The notes below the pieces were generated by a model. That model was given only the letters and a program-made list of their open reading frames with translations, searched no databases and was not told the DNA's origin. Below are positions 26,709 to 36,186 of a DNA stretch of 64,000 bases, in pieces (position 1 is the stretch's first letter; each line of letters opens with the position of its first letter). The position numbers and the translations under genes are program-made. The stretch is from Kribbella sp. NBC_01245 (GTDB lineage Bacteria > Actinomycetota > Actinomycetes > Propionibacteriales > Kribbellaceae): contig NZ_CP108487.1 of assembly GCF_036226525.1 (NCBI RefSeq), positions 7,564,001 to 7,628,000 of the forward strand, written 5' to 3'.

Positions 26709-27758
26709 ATGGATTCGCGGTCGGGGAGAGGTGGCCGTCCGGCCCGCCAGGCCGATATCGCCGAGGCGGCCGGGGTGTCCCAGACGACCGTCTCGCTGGT
26801 GCTCGCGGGGAATCGCGAGGGCGTGCGGCTGTCGGAGTCGACGCGGCAACGCGTGCTGAAGGCCGCGGAGAAGCTTGGCTACGTGCCGGACCCGGTCGCG
26901 ACCCGGCTGGCCTCGTCGCGGAATCACATGCTCGGCGTTTATACCTTTGCCTCGGCCTTTCCGACCGACGTAGACGGGTTCTACTACCCGATCCTGGTCG
27001 GCGTGGAGGAGGAGGCCGCCGCCCTCGGGCAGGACCTGGTGCTCTTCACCGGCACCGGTGGTGCGGACGCGAGGGCGCACGACCGCACCACCATTCGCCG
27101 TACTCGCATCACTGACGGCTGTCTGTTCTTCGGCCGCCACATCCCCGAGGAGCCGATCGACTGGCTGCTCGGTAGTGGCTTCCCGCTGGTCTACATCGGC
27201 CGCCGCGATGAGCTCGACGGGCGCATCCCGTTCGTGGGTGTGGACTACGTGACCGCCTCGGCCGCGGTGGTCGATCGCCTGGTCGCGCAAGGCCATCGCT
27301 CGATCCGGTACCTCCGCGAGGACGACGACGCCCCGTCCTCGACCGACCGCGAAACCGGTGTCCTGCAAGCCGTACGACGCGCAGGTCTGCCGACGGCCAA
27401 GGTCGTCGTACGGCGCGCGCCTAGCGACGTCGGGCCCAGCCTGATCGCCGGGTGGCGCCGGGCCGGGGTCACCGCCGTCATCGTGGAGGAGACCGATACG
27501 GGATCTCTTGCGCGGGCCTTGTTCGAAACGCTCGACGCCGCGGGGTTGCGTTGTCCGGACGACTTATCCCTGGCGGTGCTCGGGCGATCGCCTTATCGAC
27601 CGGAGGCGAGCGGTTTCGAGGTGCCGAGGCGCGAGTTGGGGCGTCGTTCGGTGCGCCTCCTCGTCGACCAGATCACCGCCGCGCCCGGCGAGCGCCGTAC
27701 GGCTCAGGAGCTCCTCCCCTGCACGCCCGTCATCGGCAACACGATCGGGCCTGCTTAG
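26709..27758 (+). CDS. LacI-family transcriptional regulator
   Basis: A 349-aa regulator. HTH: ADIAEAAGVSQTTVSLVL, with the hinge RVLKAAEKLGYVPDPVA. The effector domain is periplasmic-binding-protein-like (ILVGVEEEAAALGQDLVLF; VGVDYVTASAAVVDRLV). AGGAG lies 6 nt before ATG 26709. It probably controls the divergent Tat hydrolase via the palindrome at 26664. Its stop overlaps the stop of the convergent fusion gene. Confidence 0.9.
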   Translation: MDSRSGRGGRPARQADIAEAAGVSQTTVSLVLAGNREGVRLSESTRQRVLKAAEKLGYVPDPVATRLASSRNHMLGVYTFASAFPTDVDGFYYPILVGVEEEAAALGQDLVLFTGTGGADARAHDRTTIRRTRITDGCLFFGRHIPEEPIDWLLGSGFPLVYIGRRDELDGRIPFVGVDYVTASAAVVDRLVAQGHRSIRYLREDDDAPSSTDRETGVLQAVRRAGLPTAKVVVRRAPSDVGPSLIAGWRRAGVTAVIVEETDTGSLARALFETLDAAGLRCPDDLSLAVLGRSPYRPEASGFEVPRRELGRRSVRLLVDQITAAPGERRTAQELLPCTPVIGNTIGPA

Positions 27759-29308
27759 CGCTTTCGGGCGTGCAGGACGGTGTCGTGGATGGTGACGGAT
27801 TCGCCTTCGCGGCCGACCGCCTCGCGTGGTCGGGCGTGGGTGGCGATCTCCCATTCGGCCGGGTCGAGTTCGGCGGCGAGTTCCTCGGCGGTGAAGAACA
27901 TGTCGGGCAGGTTCGGCCGGGGCGCGTTGGTCTCGAGATCGCGCGGGTGGTGCGCCACGATCAGCAGGCTGCCGCCGGGTGCGACCGCCTCGGCCAGCTT
28001 GGCGTACAGGATCTCGCGCGGCTCCCGCGGAAGGTGCATAAACTGCGCCGAGACCAGGTCGAACCGGCCGTGGTCCGGCTGCCAGTCGGTGACGTCGACG
28101 TGTTGCCAGTCGATCTTCAGGTCGCCGGCGTGCTCGGCGGCCCGTTTGAGCGCCACGGTCGAGAAGTCGACGGCCGTGACCTGCCAGCCCTGCGAGGCCA
28201 GCCAGATCGCGTCAGCGCCTTCGCCGCAACCGACGTCCAGGGCCGTACCGGGCGTGAGCGGTGTCGCCTCCGTGACGAGCTGCGGGTTGGGCTTGCCGCT
28301 CCAGACCTTCTCGCTGGAGCCGTAGCGCTCTTCCCAGTAGGCCTCGTCGAACACGTTCTTCTTTGTAGAGCGGGCGTTGACGGCTTCACGAGTCTCTTCC
28401 GCGATGAGGTCCATGTTGATCGCAGCGCCTGCCGAGAGACCTGCTGCGGCTGAGGAAACCACCTGGGCGCGGAGATCGGCGACGTTGCCTGCGATCCATA
28501 CGCCGGGAACGGTTGTAGCGCCGTCCTGTCCGCTCGGGATGTACGTGCCGACTACGTGGTCGCCGTACAGCATCTCTACCGGCTCTAGCCCCAGCTGAGT
28601 TAGTACGTCGGCCCGGGCGGTGAATCGTGGCGCGACCACTAGGGCCTGTCGGGGGATGACCTTGCCGCTAGTGAGCCGTACGCCGGTGATGCGGCCGTCT
28701 GTGCTCTCTACCGCCTCGACCTCGCCAGTGACGACGGAGATCCCTCTGGCCGCTAGACGCTCCCACTCCTCGTCCGACGGCTCAGGCGCGGTGTGGAGGA
28801 ACAGCGTCACGTTATCGCTCAACTGCCGGAACAAGTCAGCCTGGTGCAACGCCATCAAGCTAGTGGCGATTACGCCGATCGCTTGGTCGCGAACCTCCCA
28901 GCCGTGGCAGTACGGGCAGTGGAGGACGCCGCGGCCCCACTGCTCCGCAAGGCCTGTGATGTCGGGTAGCTCGTCCACCAGTCCAGTAGTGACCAAGAGC
29001 CTGCGGGCCTCTACCTCGGTCTGGTCGGCCAGTGTGACCTTGAAGCCGCTGCTGGCTTGGGTGATCGTCGTGACCTCGCCCGGCCGGACCTCCGCGCCGT
29101 ACTGCTCGAGCTCTTTGCGGCCGAGGGCCAGCAGCTCGCCCGGGGGACGCCCATCATGGCCGAGAAAGTTGTGAACGCCCTCCGCGGGCGCGTTGCGGGG
29201 CCGGCCCGAGTCGATCACCAGCACCCGGCGGCGGAACCGCGCGAGCGCTTGCGCCCCGGCCAGCCCGGCCGCGCCGCCACCGACCACCACCACGTCGTAC
29301 TTGTCCAT
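27755..29308 (-). CDS. Thioredoxin-reductase-like oxidoreductase fused to a SAM methyltransferase
   Basis: A 517-aa two-domain protein. Residues 1-305: FAD/NAD(P) oxidoreductase with GGGAAGLAGAQ at 10-20, redox pair Cys131/Cys134 in HCPYCHGWE, and the closing FAD motif VPGVWIAGNVAD. Residues 318-517: class I methyltransferase with DVGCGEGADAIWLAS (358-) and a following AVDFSTVAL. The second domain resembles the tellurite/thiol-resistance methyltransferase type. The fusion may reduce and then methylate a toxic thiol- or metalloid-reactive compound; that role is inference. Divergent from an XRE-cupin regulator. Confidence 0.88.
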   Translation of the reverse strand: MDKYDVVVVGGGAAGLAGAQALARFRRRVLVIDSGRPRNAPAEGVHNFLGHDGRPPGELLALGRKELEQYGAEVRPGEVTTITQASSGFKVTLADQTEVEARRLLVTTGLVDELPDITGLAEQWGRGVLHCPYCHGWEVRDQAIGVIATSLMALHQADLFRQLSDNVTLFLHTAPEPSDEEWERLAARGISVVTGEVEAVESTDGRITGVRLTSGKVIPRQALVVAPRFTARADVLTQLGLEPVEMLYGDHVVGTYIPSGQDGATTVPGVWIAGNVADLRAQVVSSAAAGLSAGAAINMDLIAEETREAVNARSTKKNVFDEAYWEERYGSSEKVWSGKPNPQLVTEATPLTPGTALDVGCGEGADAIWLASQGWQVTAVDFSTVALKRAAEHAGDLKIDWQHVDVTDWQPDHGRFDLVSAQFMHLPREPREILYAKLAEAVAPGGSLLIVAHHPRDLETNAPRPNLPDMFFTAEELAAELDPAEWEIATHARPREAVGREGESVTIHDTVLHARKR

Positions 29309-29367
29309 TTTCTGCACTCCTTTCGTGGTTTCCAGAGTGCTTCGGGTTTTCGGTATCGACAAACTTC

Positions 29368-29384
29368 TTTGCCGATATGGCAAA
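29368..29384. promoter_or_regulatory. Operator palindrome TTTGCC-N5-GGCAAA
   Basis: A perfect 6-bp inverted repeat with a 5-bp spacer lies 9 bp before the XRE-cupin start and 59 bp before the fusion gene start. It is well placed to control both. Confidence 0.65.
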
Positions 29385-29393
29385 CTGGAACGC

Positions 29394-29960
29394 ATGGACG
29401 ACGTACTCGAAGCAGTCGGACCACGGCTGAAGGCCATCCGGATCCAGCGCGGTCTGACCCTGACCCAACTCGCTGAGGCGACCGGGATCTCGGTCAGTAC
29501 GCTGTCCCGGCTGGAGTCGGGCCAGCGCAAGCCCACGCTGGAGCTCCTGCTGCCGCTCGCCCGGACCCATCAGGTCCAGCTGGACGAGCTCGTCGACGCG
29601 CCTCCGACCGGCGATCCCCGGATCCACGCCCGGCCGATCCAGCGCCACGGCGCGACGTACATCCCGCTGACGCGACGGCCCGGCGGTGTGCAGGCGTTCA
29701 AGCAGATCGTCCCGGAGGGCTGGAACAACGGTGAGCCGACTCCGAGGGTCCACGAGGGGTACGACTGGGTCTACGTCCTGTCCGGGCGGCTCCGCCTGGT
29801 GCTCGGCGACAAGGACATGATCCTGGAGGCGGGCGAGGTGGCCGAGTTCGACACCCGTGTGCCGCACTGGTTCAGCAACCCGGGGCCGGGGCCTGCCGAA
29901 ACCCTGATGCTCTTCGGCCCTCAAGGCGAACGCATGCACGTCCGTGCCTCTGCCCGCTAA
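29394..29960 (+). CDS. XRE-family regulator with cupin domain
   Basis: A 188-aa regulator. The HTH domain (LKAIRIQRGLTLTQLAEATG, then SVSTLSRLESGQRKPTLELL) fills residues 10-65 and a single cupin domain fills about 105-185 (HEGYDWVYVLSGRLRLVLGD; GEVAEFDTRVPHWFSNPG). Cupins here usually sense a small molecule or metal. It likely controls the divergent oxidoreductase-methyltransferase fusion and itself. Confidence 0.9.
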   Translation: MDDVLEAVGPRLKAIRIQRGLTLTQLAEATGISVSTLSRLESGQRKPTLELLLPLARTHQVQLDELVDAPPTGDPRIHARPIQRHGATYIPLTRRPGGVQAFKQIVPEGWNNGEPTPRVHEGYDWVYVLSGRLRLVLGDKDMILEAGEVAEFDTRVPHWFSNPGPGPAETLMLFGPQGERMHVRASAR

Positions 29961-29983
29961 ACCCGTTTGCAGGCGCTTCTAGC

Positions 29984-30877
29984 GTGGGTTGGGTGCAGAT
30001 CGAGAAGCTGGTCGCTGAAGCCCTGCCGGATCACCAGGTGCTGGAGGTGCTGCCTAGAACTGGCGGTGAGCTCAGCACGGTCTTTGAGGTTCGCCTAGAC
30101 GCAGAACCGACTGCTGTCATCGTGAAGGTCTATGCCGACGAGTGGGCGTGGAAACAGGTCAAGGAGGTCTACGTCTACAGCCTGCTCAAGTCGTCGCTCT
30201 CTTCAGTACCGGAGGTCTTGTACGTCGGAGCGGGCTACACAGTCCTGACGAAGCTTGAGGGCGTGCCGTTGTCGCAGGTGGAGGTGGCGCCCGAGGACTG
30301 GTACGACGTCTACCACCAACTAGGACAACTCGTACGACGTTTCCACGGCGTGGCCCAACCGGCGTACGGCTATGTGGTGGAGGAAGTTCTAGACCCCAAG
30401 CCGGACAACACGTCGTACATGGCCGGCCAGTTCGCCAAGAAGCTGCAGGAGTTCGCAGACCTAGGCGGCGCCGCGGACCTCCACGACCGCATCGAGTCCT
30501 ACGTCGCGCACCACTCGCACCTCCTGGCCAAAGCGACTGACCCAGTCCTCTGCCACAACGACGTCCACGAAGGCAACGTCCTCGTGGTCCCCGGTGCCAG
30601 CGGCTGGCGCATCACAGGTCTGATCGACGTCGAGAATGCCATCGCCGCCGACCCCCTGATGGACCTCGCCAAAACCGACTGCTACTCGATCCGCAACAAC
30701 CAGCACAAGCTAGACGGGCTCCTGGCCGGCTACGGCGACCTCCCGCCCGACTGGCAACCCCGCATGACCCTCTACCGCCTCTACCACGCCCTAGAGCTCT
30801 GGGACTGGTTCGCCTCCACCAACAACCCAGCCCCTCTACCCAGCATCGCCTCTGACCTCACGAAGATCGTCGGATGA
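29984..30877 (+). CDS. Aminoglycoside-phosphotransferase-family kinase
   Basis: A 297-aa APH-fold kinase with an intact active site: catalytic loop LCHNDVHEGNVLV (the first Asp replaces the usual one in HGDxxxxN), and GLIDVENAIAADPLMDLA with the metal-binding Asp. The N-terminal ATP lobe includes VIVKVYADEW (Lys). The substrate may be a small alcohol, sugar or antibiotic. GTG 29984 is chosen; GTG 29993 is possible. It overlaps the NUDIX gene by 4 bp. Confidence 0.82.
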   Translation: MGWVQIEKLVAEALPDHQVLEVLPRTGGELSTVFEVRLDAEPTAVIVKVYADEWAWKQVKEVYVYSLLKSSLSSVPEVLYVGAGYTVLTKLEGVPLSQVEVAPEDWYDVYHQLGQLVRRFHGVAQPAYGYVVEEVLDPKPDNTSYMAGQFAKKLQEFADLGGAADLHDRIESYVAHHSHLLAKATDPVLCHNDVHEGNVLVVPGASGWRITGLIDVENAIAADPLMDLAKTDCYSIRNNQHKLDGLLAGYGDLPPDWQPRMTLYRLYHALELWDWFASTNNPAPLPSIASDLTKIVG

Positions 30878-31368
30878 CGTACGTTGGTTCGCACTTGTGG
30901 GAGTTGCGGCAGCAGGTCGGGTCGCGGTTGCTGGTCATGCCTGGGGCTCAGGTGTTGTTGGTCGACGACCAGGAGCGGGCACTGTTCCAGCGTCGTCGCG
31001 ACTCGGGCCTGTGGGAGATCCCCGCCGGCGCGGCCGAGCCAGGTTCGAGCTTCCGCGACACGGCCATACGGGAATTGCACGAGGAGACGGGTCTGACCGT
31101 CGCCGCCGACGACCTCACGCCGTTCGCCTCCTTGTCCGAGCCAGACGTCCATGTCATCACCTACCCCAACGGCGACCGCCTGCACTGCTTCGCCCTCTGC
31201 TTCGAGGCCCGCCGCTGGACCGGCACCCTCACCCCGTCGCCCGACGAAGTCCTCGAAGCCACCTTCTTGCCCCTGGCAACACCACCCACCCCCTTGCAGC
31301 CCCAAACCCACGCGGTCCTCGACTTGCACCGCGCCTATCGCGCTACCAACACCTTTCAGGCCCGGTGA
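30874..31368 (+). CDS. NUDIX hydrolase
   Basis: A 164-aa protein. The Nudix box at residues 52-74 has the helix RELHEETGL with all catalytic Glu residues, although the early Glu of GX5E is replaced by Ser. It hydrolyses a nucleoside-diphosphate-linked compound. Translationally coupled (ATGA) to the preceding kinase, which suggests a joint nucleotide or sugar salvage or sanitising role. Confidence 0.88.
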   Translation: MTYVGSHLWELRQQVGSRLLVMPGAQVLLVDDQERALFQRRRDSGLWEIPAGAAEPGSSFRDTAIRELHEETGLTVAADDLTPFASLSEPDVHVITYPNGDRLHCFALCFEARRWTGTLTPSPDEVLEATFLPLATPPTPLQPQTHAVLDLHRAYRATNTFQAR

Positions 31369-31416
31369 CGATGCGAGGATGCCTCCTGTTGTGTCCGTTG
31401 TGCGATCGGAGTGGTG

Positions 31417-31758
31417 ATGGGCTGGTTCAACCGCAAGAAGGCGATCCCGCAACAGGCCGTGATTGTTCACTACCGGCTCAGTGGCGACCGATTCGGTACC
31501 GAGGTCGAGCGGGATGCCTTTAACGGCCTGCAAAGCCGGCTGGAGACCCTGATCCGGAGCCAGGGCCTTGGCGAGCTGGACGGCGACGAGATCGGTGAGG
31601 GCGAAGCCGTGCTCTATTGCTACGCCCCAGACGCCGACCGGCTCTTCGCTGGTATCGAGTCCACGCTACGTACGTTGCCGTTCCGCCCTGCTCACGCTCA
31701 GATCCGCTACGGCGAAGCCGCCGACCCCAACGCCAAAGAACGCCGCATCGACTTCTGA
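31417..31758 (+). CDS. Small hypothetical protein
   Basis: A 113-aa protein that I cannot place in a named family. Pattern: VIVHYRLSGDRFGTEVER, an acidic middle (GELDGDEIGEGEAVLYCY), then a second alpha/beta unit. This looks like a ferredoxin-like fold of the type seen in small immunity-like or cytosolic proteins. ATG 31417 follows CGGAG; two GTG codons just upstream are alternatives. Confidence 0.7.
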   Translation: MGWFNRKKAIPQQAVIVHYRLSGDRFGTEVERDAFNGLQSRLETLIRSQGLGELDGDEIGEGEAVLYCYAPDADRLFAGIESTLRTLPFRPAHAQIRYGEAADPNAKERRIDF

Positions 31759-31880
31759 GCGAGGCCGGCGGGCCAGCCCGTGCGTGGCGCTAGGTCTCCA
31801 ACGCTCTGCGTATCTTCCAAGCTCGACACAGATTCCGGCGTTTGGCGATGGTGGGACTGCGGTGCTCTAGCATCTGGCGG

Positions 31881-33032
31881 GTGAATCGTCTGACTCCGGA
31901 TGCGCCGCCACGGCCGATCGCGGTGGGGGATGTGGTGGTGGCGTTCAACGACCTGCTGGGGGAGTGGACCGCGGCACAGGTCACGCACTTCCACGAGGAG
32001 TGGAAGTCCGTCGCGCTGCTCGAGCTGACCTGGTCGGGGCCGGAGCCCGCGGGCATCGACGACCTGGGTGTTGTGGAGGCGCTCAAGCTCTCCCATCAGA
32101 GCTGGGGCGGCGGGCTTTCGCATTGTTTCTTCGAGTGGATTCTGCCGCGTAGCCACAAGATCATCGGCACGATGCCGGTCCTTCAGGCCAAGCCACCATC
32201 CAGCTATTCCGCCGGCTGGCGCATCGGTGATCAGCTCTTTTACCAGCGACGCTGGGACAGCGGCAATCGGGACGAATTTATCGACCCAGCCGAATTGAGC
32301 TGTACGGGCGCAGAGTTGAACGCGCTATCCGGTCCGCGACAAGACCTGCGAATCCTCCGCGTGGCAGGCATCGACGAACTCGATTGCAAGCAACTCGTCG
32401 AGAGCTATCCCGATCTGACTGAGCTGATTCTCACCGGGAACCTCGGTATTTTGGCGAATGCGGGCAGCCTCAATCGCCTTACCCGGTTGAAGAGTCTCAT
32501 CATTTCCGATCTGTTCGGCATGGACGGCCCGGACTGCCTGCTGCCCAAACACGTGCCGGCGTTGGAGAATCTCTGGTTGAGCAGCGTTCCGCGGGATTAC
32601 GCGAGCGCGACGCGGACGGCTTGGCGGGGGGAGATCGTGCACGGGGTTTCGCTCGAGATCCAGGCGCCGCGAAAGCCGGAATGGGTCGCGGAGAACCTCA
32701 ACAATCCCTTGCGTGATTGGGATGGACGCGAGCGGATCAGCGCACTTCGCTACAAGAAGGCGCTCGCCTTGTACAGAACCACCCGCCGCGCGGTCCAGGA
32801 CGCGTTCGCGAACGCGTCCGGCGACGCCCGGCTGGCTCGGTTGACCGAGATCGGCCGCGGTTTCAGCGAAGGCTTCAACAAACTCGACGGTCGGGATCCC
32901 TTCATCGAGACCGTCGAACGCGATGAGCTCTTCGCCGCCCTGAACCATCTCATCACCGAAGTCGGCGGCATGGACGATCCGGCCGCGCGCGATGCCCTCC
33001 TGGCTTCCGCTGAGGCCAACCGCGACTGGTAG
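31881..33032 (+). CDS. Hypothetical protein with leucine-rich-repeat-like middle
   Basis: About 383 aa. Residues 1-110 look like a compact domain beginning IAVGDVVVAFNDLLGEWTAA, similar to SH3/Tudor-type cargo-reading modules. Residues about 155-245 carry short LxxLxL units (LRILRVAGID, LTELILTGNL, LKSLIISDLF, LENLWLSSVP) like a leucine-rich repeat arc. A helical C-terminus contains REISALRYKK-like and FSEGFNKLDG segments. GTG 31881 is a best guess. Confidence 0.65.
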   Translation: MNRLTPDAPPRPIAVGDVVVAFNDLLGEWTAAQVTHFHEEWKSVALLELTWSGPEPAGIDDLGVVEALKLSHQSWGGGLSHCFFEWILPRSHKIIGTMPVLQAKPPSSYSAGWRIGDQLFYQRRWDSGNRDEFIDPAELSCTGAELNALSGPRQDLRILRVAGIDELDCKQLVESYPDLTELILTGNLGILANAGSLNRLTRLKSLIISDLFGMDGPDCLLPKHVPALENLWLSSVPRDYASATRTAWRGEIVHGVSLEIQAPRKPEWVAENLNNPLRDWDGRERISALRYKKALALYRTTRRAVQDAFANASGDARLARLTEIGRGFSEGFNKLDGRDPFIETVERDELFAALNHLITEVGGMDDPAARDALLASAEANRDW

Positions 33033-33038
33033 TGACAA

Positions 33039-33512
33039 CTAGTGAAGTGACTTCACCATGAAGAGCATCCTGGTCAAGCCGTCGTCCAGGAGGGCTTCAT
33101 CCGAGTCGACGAAGCCGCTGCGCCGATAAAGCTCGATGGCGGCGTCGTTTCCGGCAAGCACGGACAGCCTCAACACGGTCGCACCAGTCTCCCGGGCCCA
33201 ACCTTCGACCTCCGCGATCAGTTTGCCGCCAAGGCCGTTGCCCCGAGCAAGCGGACTCACCCAGACCGACCGCAGCTCGCACCCACCGTGATCACCCGGC
33301 ACCCCGCTGGCAATTCCCACCGGCTCGTCATCCAGCACAGCCACGAGGTTGTACGACCCGGCCAACTCCAGCCGTCCCCGCCACCGCGCCTCACCGCCCG
33401 CCGGCCACTCCTCCACGCTGGACCCGAAAGCGTACGGCGCCTCCCTCAACGCCGCCAACCGAACGTCCCGCCACAACTCCCAATCCGCAATCCCCACTCG
33501 CACAATCCGCAC
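33039..33512 (-). CDS. GNAT-family acetyltransferase
   Basis: A 157-aa N-acetyltransferase. Acetyl-CoA loop: VWVSPLARGNGLGGKLIAE (Q/RxxGxG/A type), followed by VLRLSVLAGNDAAIELYRRSGF, the standard motif B. The substrate is unknown. GTG 33512 gives the conventional start shortly before IADWELWRDVRLAAL. It converges on the preceding gene with 6 bp between. Confidence 0.88.
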   Translation of the reverse strand: MRIVRVGIADWELWRDVRLAALREAPYAFGSSVEEWPAGGEARWRGRLELAGSYNLVAVLDDEPVGIASGVPGDHGGCELRSVWVSPLARGNGLGGKLIAEVEGWARETGATVLRLSVLAGNDAAIELYRRSGFVDSDEALLDDGLTRMLFMVKSLH

Positions 33513-33622
33513 GCCCCGATTCTGCCGTACGACGTACGTGAGTCTCGTTGACGAGACAGCAAAGGTAAATTTCACAGTGGTGACGACTTTGCGGACGTAA
33601 GGACTGCCGCTACCTTCTCCGC

Positions 33623-34081
33623 ATGCGTTCTAGCGAAGCCGACCAGGTGCTGCGGACGATGCTGCTCGAGGGCGGCGTCGATCTCGACCAGCCGACCGTC
33701 AAAGACGTGACCCGGGCTTGGGAGGTCTTCCAGCAGTTCGCGGCGATTCCGGCCGAGGATGTGGCCGAGAACCCCGACAGCGACGGTGTCCTTGCCCAGC
33801 ACGGAGTTGGCGACTGGGGTGACGAGGACGGCCGGCATTTCTACCTCGACCTCACCCGCCAGTTCGGCGAGCAGGGCGGCGAATCGTTGAGCCAGCTCAG
33901 TTGTGCCTTGATCTTCGAGGCCTTGCCCGAGCTCGAGCAGCTCCAGAGCTCAAGCCTGTGGTCGTTCGACCTCGAGCCGGAGGAGTTCTGGAGCCGCGCC
34001 AACCAGCTCCCCGGGGTCGAGCAGGTGCTGGCGCTCGAGGCCCAGCCGCGCCGGCTGCGAATCGAGTTCGGCCAGCTCTAG
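33623..34081 (+). CDS. Hypothetical protein
   Basis: A 152-aa acidic soluble protein with no recognised motif. It contains GDEDGRHFYLDLTRQF and FDLEPEEFWSRANQL. It looks like a small actinomycete-specific alpha/beta protein. It is followed 29 bp later by the next gene on the same strand, so an operon is likely. Confidence 0.7.
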   Translation: MRSSEADQVLRTMLLEGGVDLDQPTVKDVTRAWEVFQQFAAIPAEDVAENPDSDGVLAQHGVGDWGDEDGRHFYLDLTRQFGEQGGESLSQLSCALIFEALPELEQLQSSSLWSFDLEPEEFWSRANQLPGVEQVLALEAQPRRLRIEFGQL

Positions 34082-34110
34082 AGCGATCCGTCCGGCAGGG
34101 ATACTGGCGT

Positions 34111-34776
34111 GTGACGAAATTCGACTCGCTCTTCGACGACAGTGTGCCGCTGATCCTCAAGCAGGAGCACCAGCGCGAGACGCCCCCGGTGGAGGGCGGG
34201 CGCTGGCCGCTCAGCGTCGCGCTGTATCCGGACGGCGAGCTGGGCGAAGCGCTCGAGGGCGCCATGCTGGAGGCGCTCGAGTTCGCGGGTCCCGGTCATT
34301 GGCAAACGGGTCGCCGTGGCTCGGCGCATCTGACGGTTCGCGCCCTCGAGTACTACCGCGACGACGTCCCGCCGGGTGACCCGTTCGTAACGCGTTGCCA
34401 CCAGGCCTTGCAGGCGGCAGCGGTTGGGCCGACCTCGTTCGAGGTGTTCGGCCTGACGCTCACGGCCGGGACGTTGATGGCCTGCGCCCGCCCGACCGAC
34501 GACCGGGCCGACCTGCTGATGGACCGGCTGGCAGTGGAACTCGGGGAGGACGGTTGGCTCGAAGCGCCGTACGGGCGTCGCGATATTTGGTACCTGAACC
34601 TCATCCACTTCGCCGCCGACCTGGCCCGGCCGGAGCTCCTGGTCGAGTGGGTCGCCAAGCGCCGTACGCATCACCTCGGTTCCGTCACGATCCCAACGGC
34701 CAGTCTGGTCCGATTCCGGTACGACGAGACCGCGGGCTATCCGTTCATGCGCCCCGAAGTCCTCGCCGTGGTCTAG
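34111..34776 (+). CDS. Hypothetical protein, possibly 2H-phosphoesterase-like
   Basis: A 221-aa protein. It has one clear HxT motif (GSAHLTVRALEYY near residue 70) as in 2H phosphoesterases (2'-5' RNA ligase-like); the second HxT cannot be found in clean form (WYLNLIHFAADL may correspond). The assignment is therefore weak. GTG 34111 starts the gene 29 bp after the preceding stop. Confidence 0.6.
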   Translation: MTKFDSLFDDSVPLILKQEHQRETPPVEGGRWPLSVALYPDGELGEALEGAMLEALEFAGPGHWQTGRRGSAHLTVRALEYYRDDVPPGDPFVTRCHQALQAAAVGPTSFEVFGLTLTAGTLMACARPTDDRADLLMDRLAVELGEDGWLEAPYGRRDIWYLNLIHFAADLARPELLVEWVAKRRTHHLGSVTIPTASLVRFRYDETAGYPFMRPEVLAVV

Positions 34777-34908
34777 CCGTACGGCGCGAGCTGTTGCCGG
34801 AGACACGCGAATAGTTGCAGGAAGCTGAAACGCGGTAGGTCCGGATAAGCCTTTCCGCGGCCATTCGCGGCCCTAGAGTGGGGGCTCCGAAGCGAGCGAG
34901 GTGGTGGG

Positions 34909-36186
34909 ATGGCGTACGGCAGTCCTTTCACGCCCAAACCCGGGCAGTTGCCGAGCTGTCCCCGTGGGCATGGTCGTGAGGTGGGCATAGTTCGCGATTT
35001 CGCCCGCCAGGTGGCGCATGCGCAGGTGAGCGACACCAACGGGCTGTACCTGACCGGCAGCCAAGGCATCGGCAAGACGACCCTGTTGAGCAGGCTGGCC
35101 GTTGAACTGCAAGAGCGCGGGTGGCGCGTTGCCATGGTCGACCGGTCCGACCCGCGCGAGCCCGGTCGTGCGCTCGGGCAGAGCCTCGATTCGTCCGGCA
35201 TGCGGGGGATCGGCGCGCGGGTCAGGGACAAACTTCAGCAGCTCCGGGGCTCCGTCAAAGGCGGCAGCATCTCGATCGGACTCGACGGGCCGAGCGCCTC
35301 TCTCGACCTCGGACGCCCGCAGGGTAAGCAGAACATCGCGACCCAGATCGCCGACGCCGGCAGGCGTGCCCGCGAATCGGCCCGGCCCTCGATCGTCCTC
35401 ATCGATGACCTGCACCAGTGGTCGCCGGACGAGATGCGGCAGTTGTGCGAAGGCCTGGACACCTGTTCGCGGGAAGGCCATCCCATCGGCGTGGTCGCGA
35501 CCGGTCGGCCCGCGGGCGTGGCTACGTTGACCGCGGTCGATCCGACCCGCGTGTTCGATTCGGCCGCGATCAAGGGGCTTAAGCCGGACGAGGCGAGCGC
35601 AGTCCTCGCCGACACGGCCGCTCTCCGCGGAGTCACCATCGAGCCCGAGGCCCACGAGCAGCTGGTGAAGTTCTCCCAAGGTCATCCCGATCGCCTGCAG
35701 TTGGCAGGGCACGAGGCCTATAAGGCGATGCCGATCGGCGACCAGGTCATCACGGCTCAAGCCGCGGGCCAAGGAATCGAGCAGGCGGCCGGAAAGCTCG
35801 ACCGGCAGATCCACGCGCCGAACTGGCAGGCCCTCTCGCCGGCCGAGCAGTCGATGGCCCAGGCGATGGCGTCCGTCGGCCGCGGAGCCGTCGAGCCGTC
35901 CGCCGTACAGACCCGGATGGCTCCCCAACACCGCGGTGACTTCGAAGCCGTACGGGCCGGCCTGGTGGCGAAGGACGTCGTCCACGAATCAGCCGGCGGC
36001 AGGATCGCGTTCAACAACCCTGGTACGGAGCCGTGGATTCTCGCCAACCGTCCGCCCAACGGGTCCGTGGCGCACATCCTGCAAGGCAACGCGCCCGCCC
36101 GGCAGGTCGGCGCGAGCGGCCAAGGCCAGCGACCGGCTCACCTGGATCGTGGCAAGACCGTAACGGGACCCACCTATGAGCGATAG
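34909..36186 (+). CDS. AAA-type ATPase (ORC/STAND-like)
   Basis: A 425-aa ATPase. Walker A GSQGIGKTT (50-58), Walker B SIVLIDDLHQW (161-171), sensor-like GVVATGRP and a winged-helix-like region near residues 300-345 (LSPAEQSMAQAMASVG; VEPSAVQTRM; LVAKDVVHE). The architecture resembles ORC/Cdc6- or MalT-type NTPases that pair with accessory or toxin-like partners. An odd N-terminal Cys (QLPSCPRGHGREVG) leads straight into the ATPase. It overlaps the following gene by 11 bp. Confidence 0.8.
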   Translation: MAYGSPFTPKPGQLPSCPRGHGREVGIVRDFARQVAHAQVSDTNGLYLTGSQGIGKTTLLSRLAVELQERGWRVAMVDRSDPREPGRALGQSLDSSGMRGIGARVRDKLQQLRGSVKGGSISIGLDGPSASLDLGRPQGKQNIATQIADAGRRARESARPSIVLIDDLHQWSPDEMRQLCEGLDTCSREGHPIGVVATGRPAGVATLTAVDPTRVFDSAAIKGLKPDEASAVLADTAALRGVTIEPEAHEQLVKFSQGHPDRLQLAGHEAYKAMPIGDQVITAQAAGQGIEQAAGKLDRQIHAPNWQALSPAEQSMAQAMASVGRGAVEPSAVQTRMAPQHRGDFEAVRAGLVAKDVVHESAGGRIAFNNPGTEPWILANRPPNGSVAHILQGNAPARQVGASGQGQRPAHLDRGKTVTGPTYER

